Shown one piece after another: positions 44,182-44,343 of a stretch of 44,343 bases of DNA (position 1 is the stretch's first letter; each line of letters begins with the position of its first letter). A program made the position numbers and the translations under genes. The DNA comes from Eggerthellaceae bacterium (GTDB lineage: Bacteria; Actinomycetota; Coriobacteriia; Coriobacteriales; Eggerthellaceae). The DNA lies in assembly GCA_022792415.1 (NCBI GenBank), contig JAAWAY010000212.1, forward strand, positions 1 through 44,343, read 5' to 3'. The notes beneath the pieces were generated by a model. The model had not been told where the DNA came from and did no database searches. It saw only the letters and a list, made by a program, of their open reading frames with translations.

Positions 44182-44187
44182 CCGCAC

Positions 44188-44215
44188 GGGCCCGCTGCCT
44201 TTTGGCGGCGGGCCC
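44188..44215 (+). terminator. GC-rich hairpin immediately after the giant gene
   Basis: GGGCCCGCTGCC-tttt-GGCGGCGGGCCC, 12-bp stem; no strong U tract. Confidence 0.6.
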
Positions 44216-44233
44216 GCCCGTTACCACACCCTC

Positions 44234-44265
44234 AGGGGCCGGGTTATCACCCGGCCCCTTTCTTT
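44234..44265 (+). terminator. Intrinsic terminator downstream of the giant gene
   Basis: GGGGCCGGGT-tatc-ACCCGGCCCC-TTTCTTT, perfect 10-bp stem. Confidence 0.88.
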
Positions 44266-44268
44266 CGA

Positions 44269-44343
44269 CCCCCCGTTCCCCCCGTTCCCCCCGTTCCCCC
44301 CGTTCCCCCCGTTCCCCCCGTTCCCCCCGTTCCCCCCGTTCCC
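44269..44343 (+). repeat. 9-bp tandem repeat (CCCCCCGTT)n running off the window end
   Basis: Eight GTT spacers at exact 9-nt spacing separated by C6 runs. Confidence 0.98.

Larger units (their letters stand above)
34351..43690 (+). repeat. About eleven SdrD_B-like (prealbumin-type) modules
   Basis: Recurring (I)xGxVWxDxNxDGIxD...Exx(l)xGVxVxLxr...TDxxGxYxFxxLP...YxVxx: starts near 34351, 35215 (degenerate), 36007, 36754, 37936, 38557, 39175, 39916, 40558, 41593, 42676. Confidence 0.88.

Noticed and set aside
7629-43913. Numerous shorter plus and minus ORFs in other frames of the giant gene
   Set aside because: Arg/Ala/Pro/Thr/Ser-rich low-complexity translations typical of off-frame reading of high-GC DNA.

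Overview
High-GC window whose protein content resembles Coriobacteriia or a related actinobacterium; the taxon is inferred only from style. Left part: the 3' end of typA/bipA, two paralogous lipoprotein PpiC/parvulin-type foldases, an orphan ABC ATPase, two minus-strand tRNA-Ser genes (CGA, GGA) and two perfect 16-bp parS palindromes (TGTTTCACGTGAAACA). About 1.2 kb of non-coding DNA follows, holding an A/C-rich degenerate repeat zone, a parS inside a 42-bp palindrome, a ~300-nt polypurine tract, a G-quadruplex motif, a candidate promoter/operator and a structured leader. The rest of the window (84%) is one uninterrupted ORF of 12,438 aa, 6865..44181. It encodes a giant cell-wall-anchored surface protein. 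It has an Arg/Ala-rich N-terminal extension before an internal membrane segment, a series of ~150-270 aa beta-type modules I cannot assign to a family, InlB/Listeria-Bacteroides-type repeats in two clusters, a MucBP-like segment, a W/Y-rich region, about 11 SdrD_B-like modules with D/P/T-rich linkers embedded inside them, and a C-terminal LPQTG sortase signal. The window ends in a (CCCCCCGTT)8 tandem repeat. All family calls come from reading motifs; no database search was possible.
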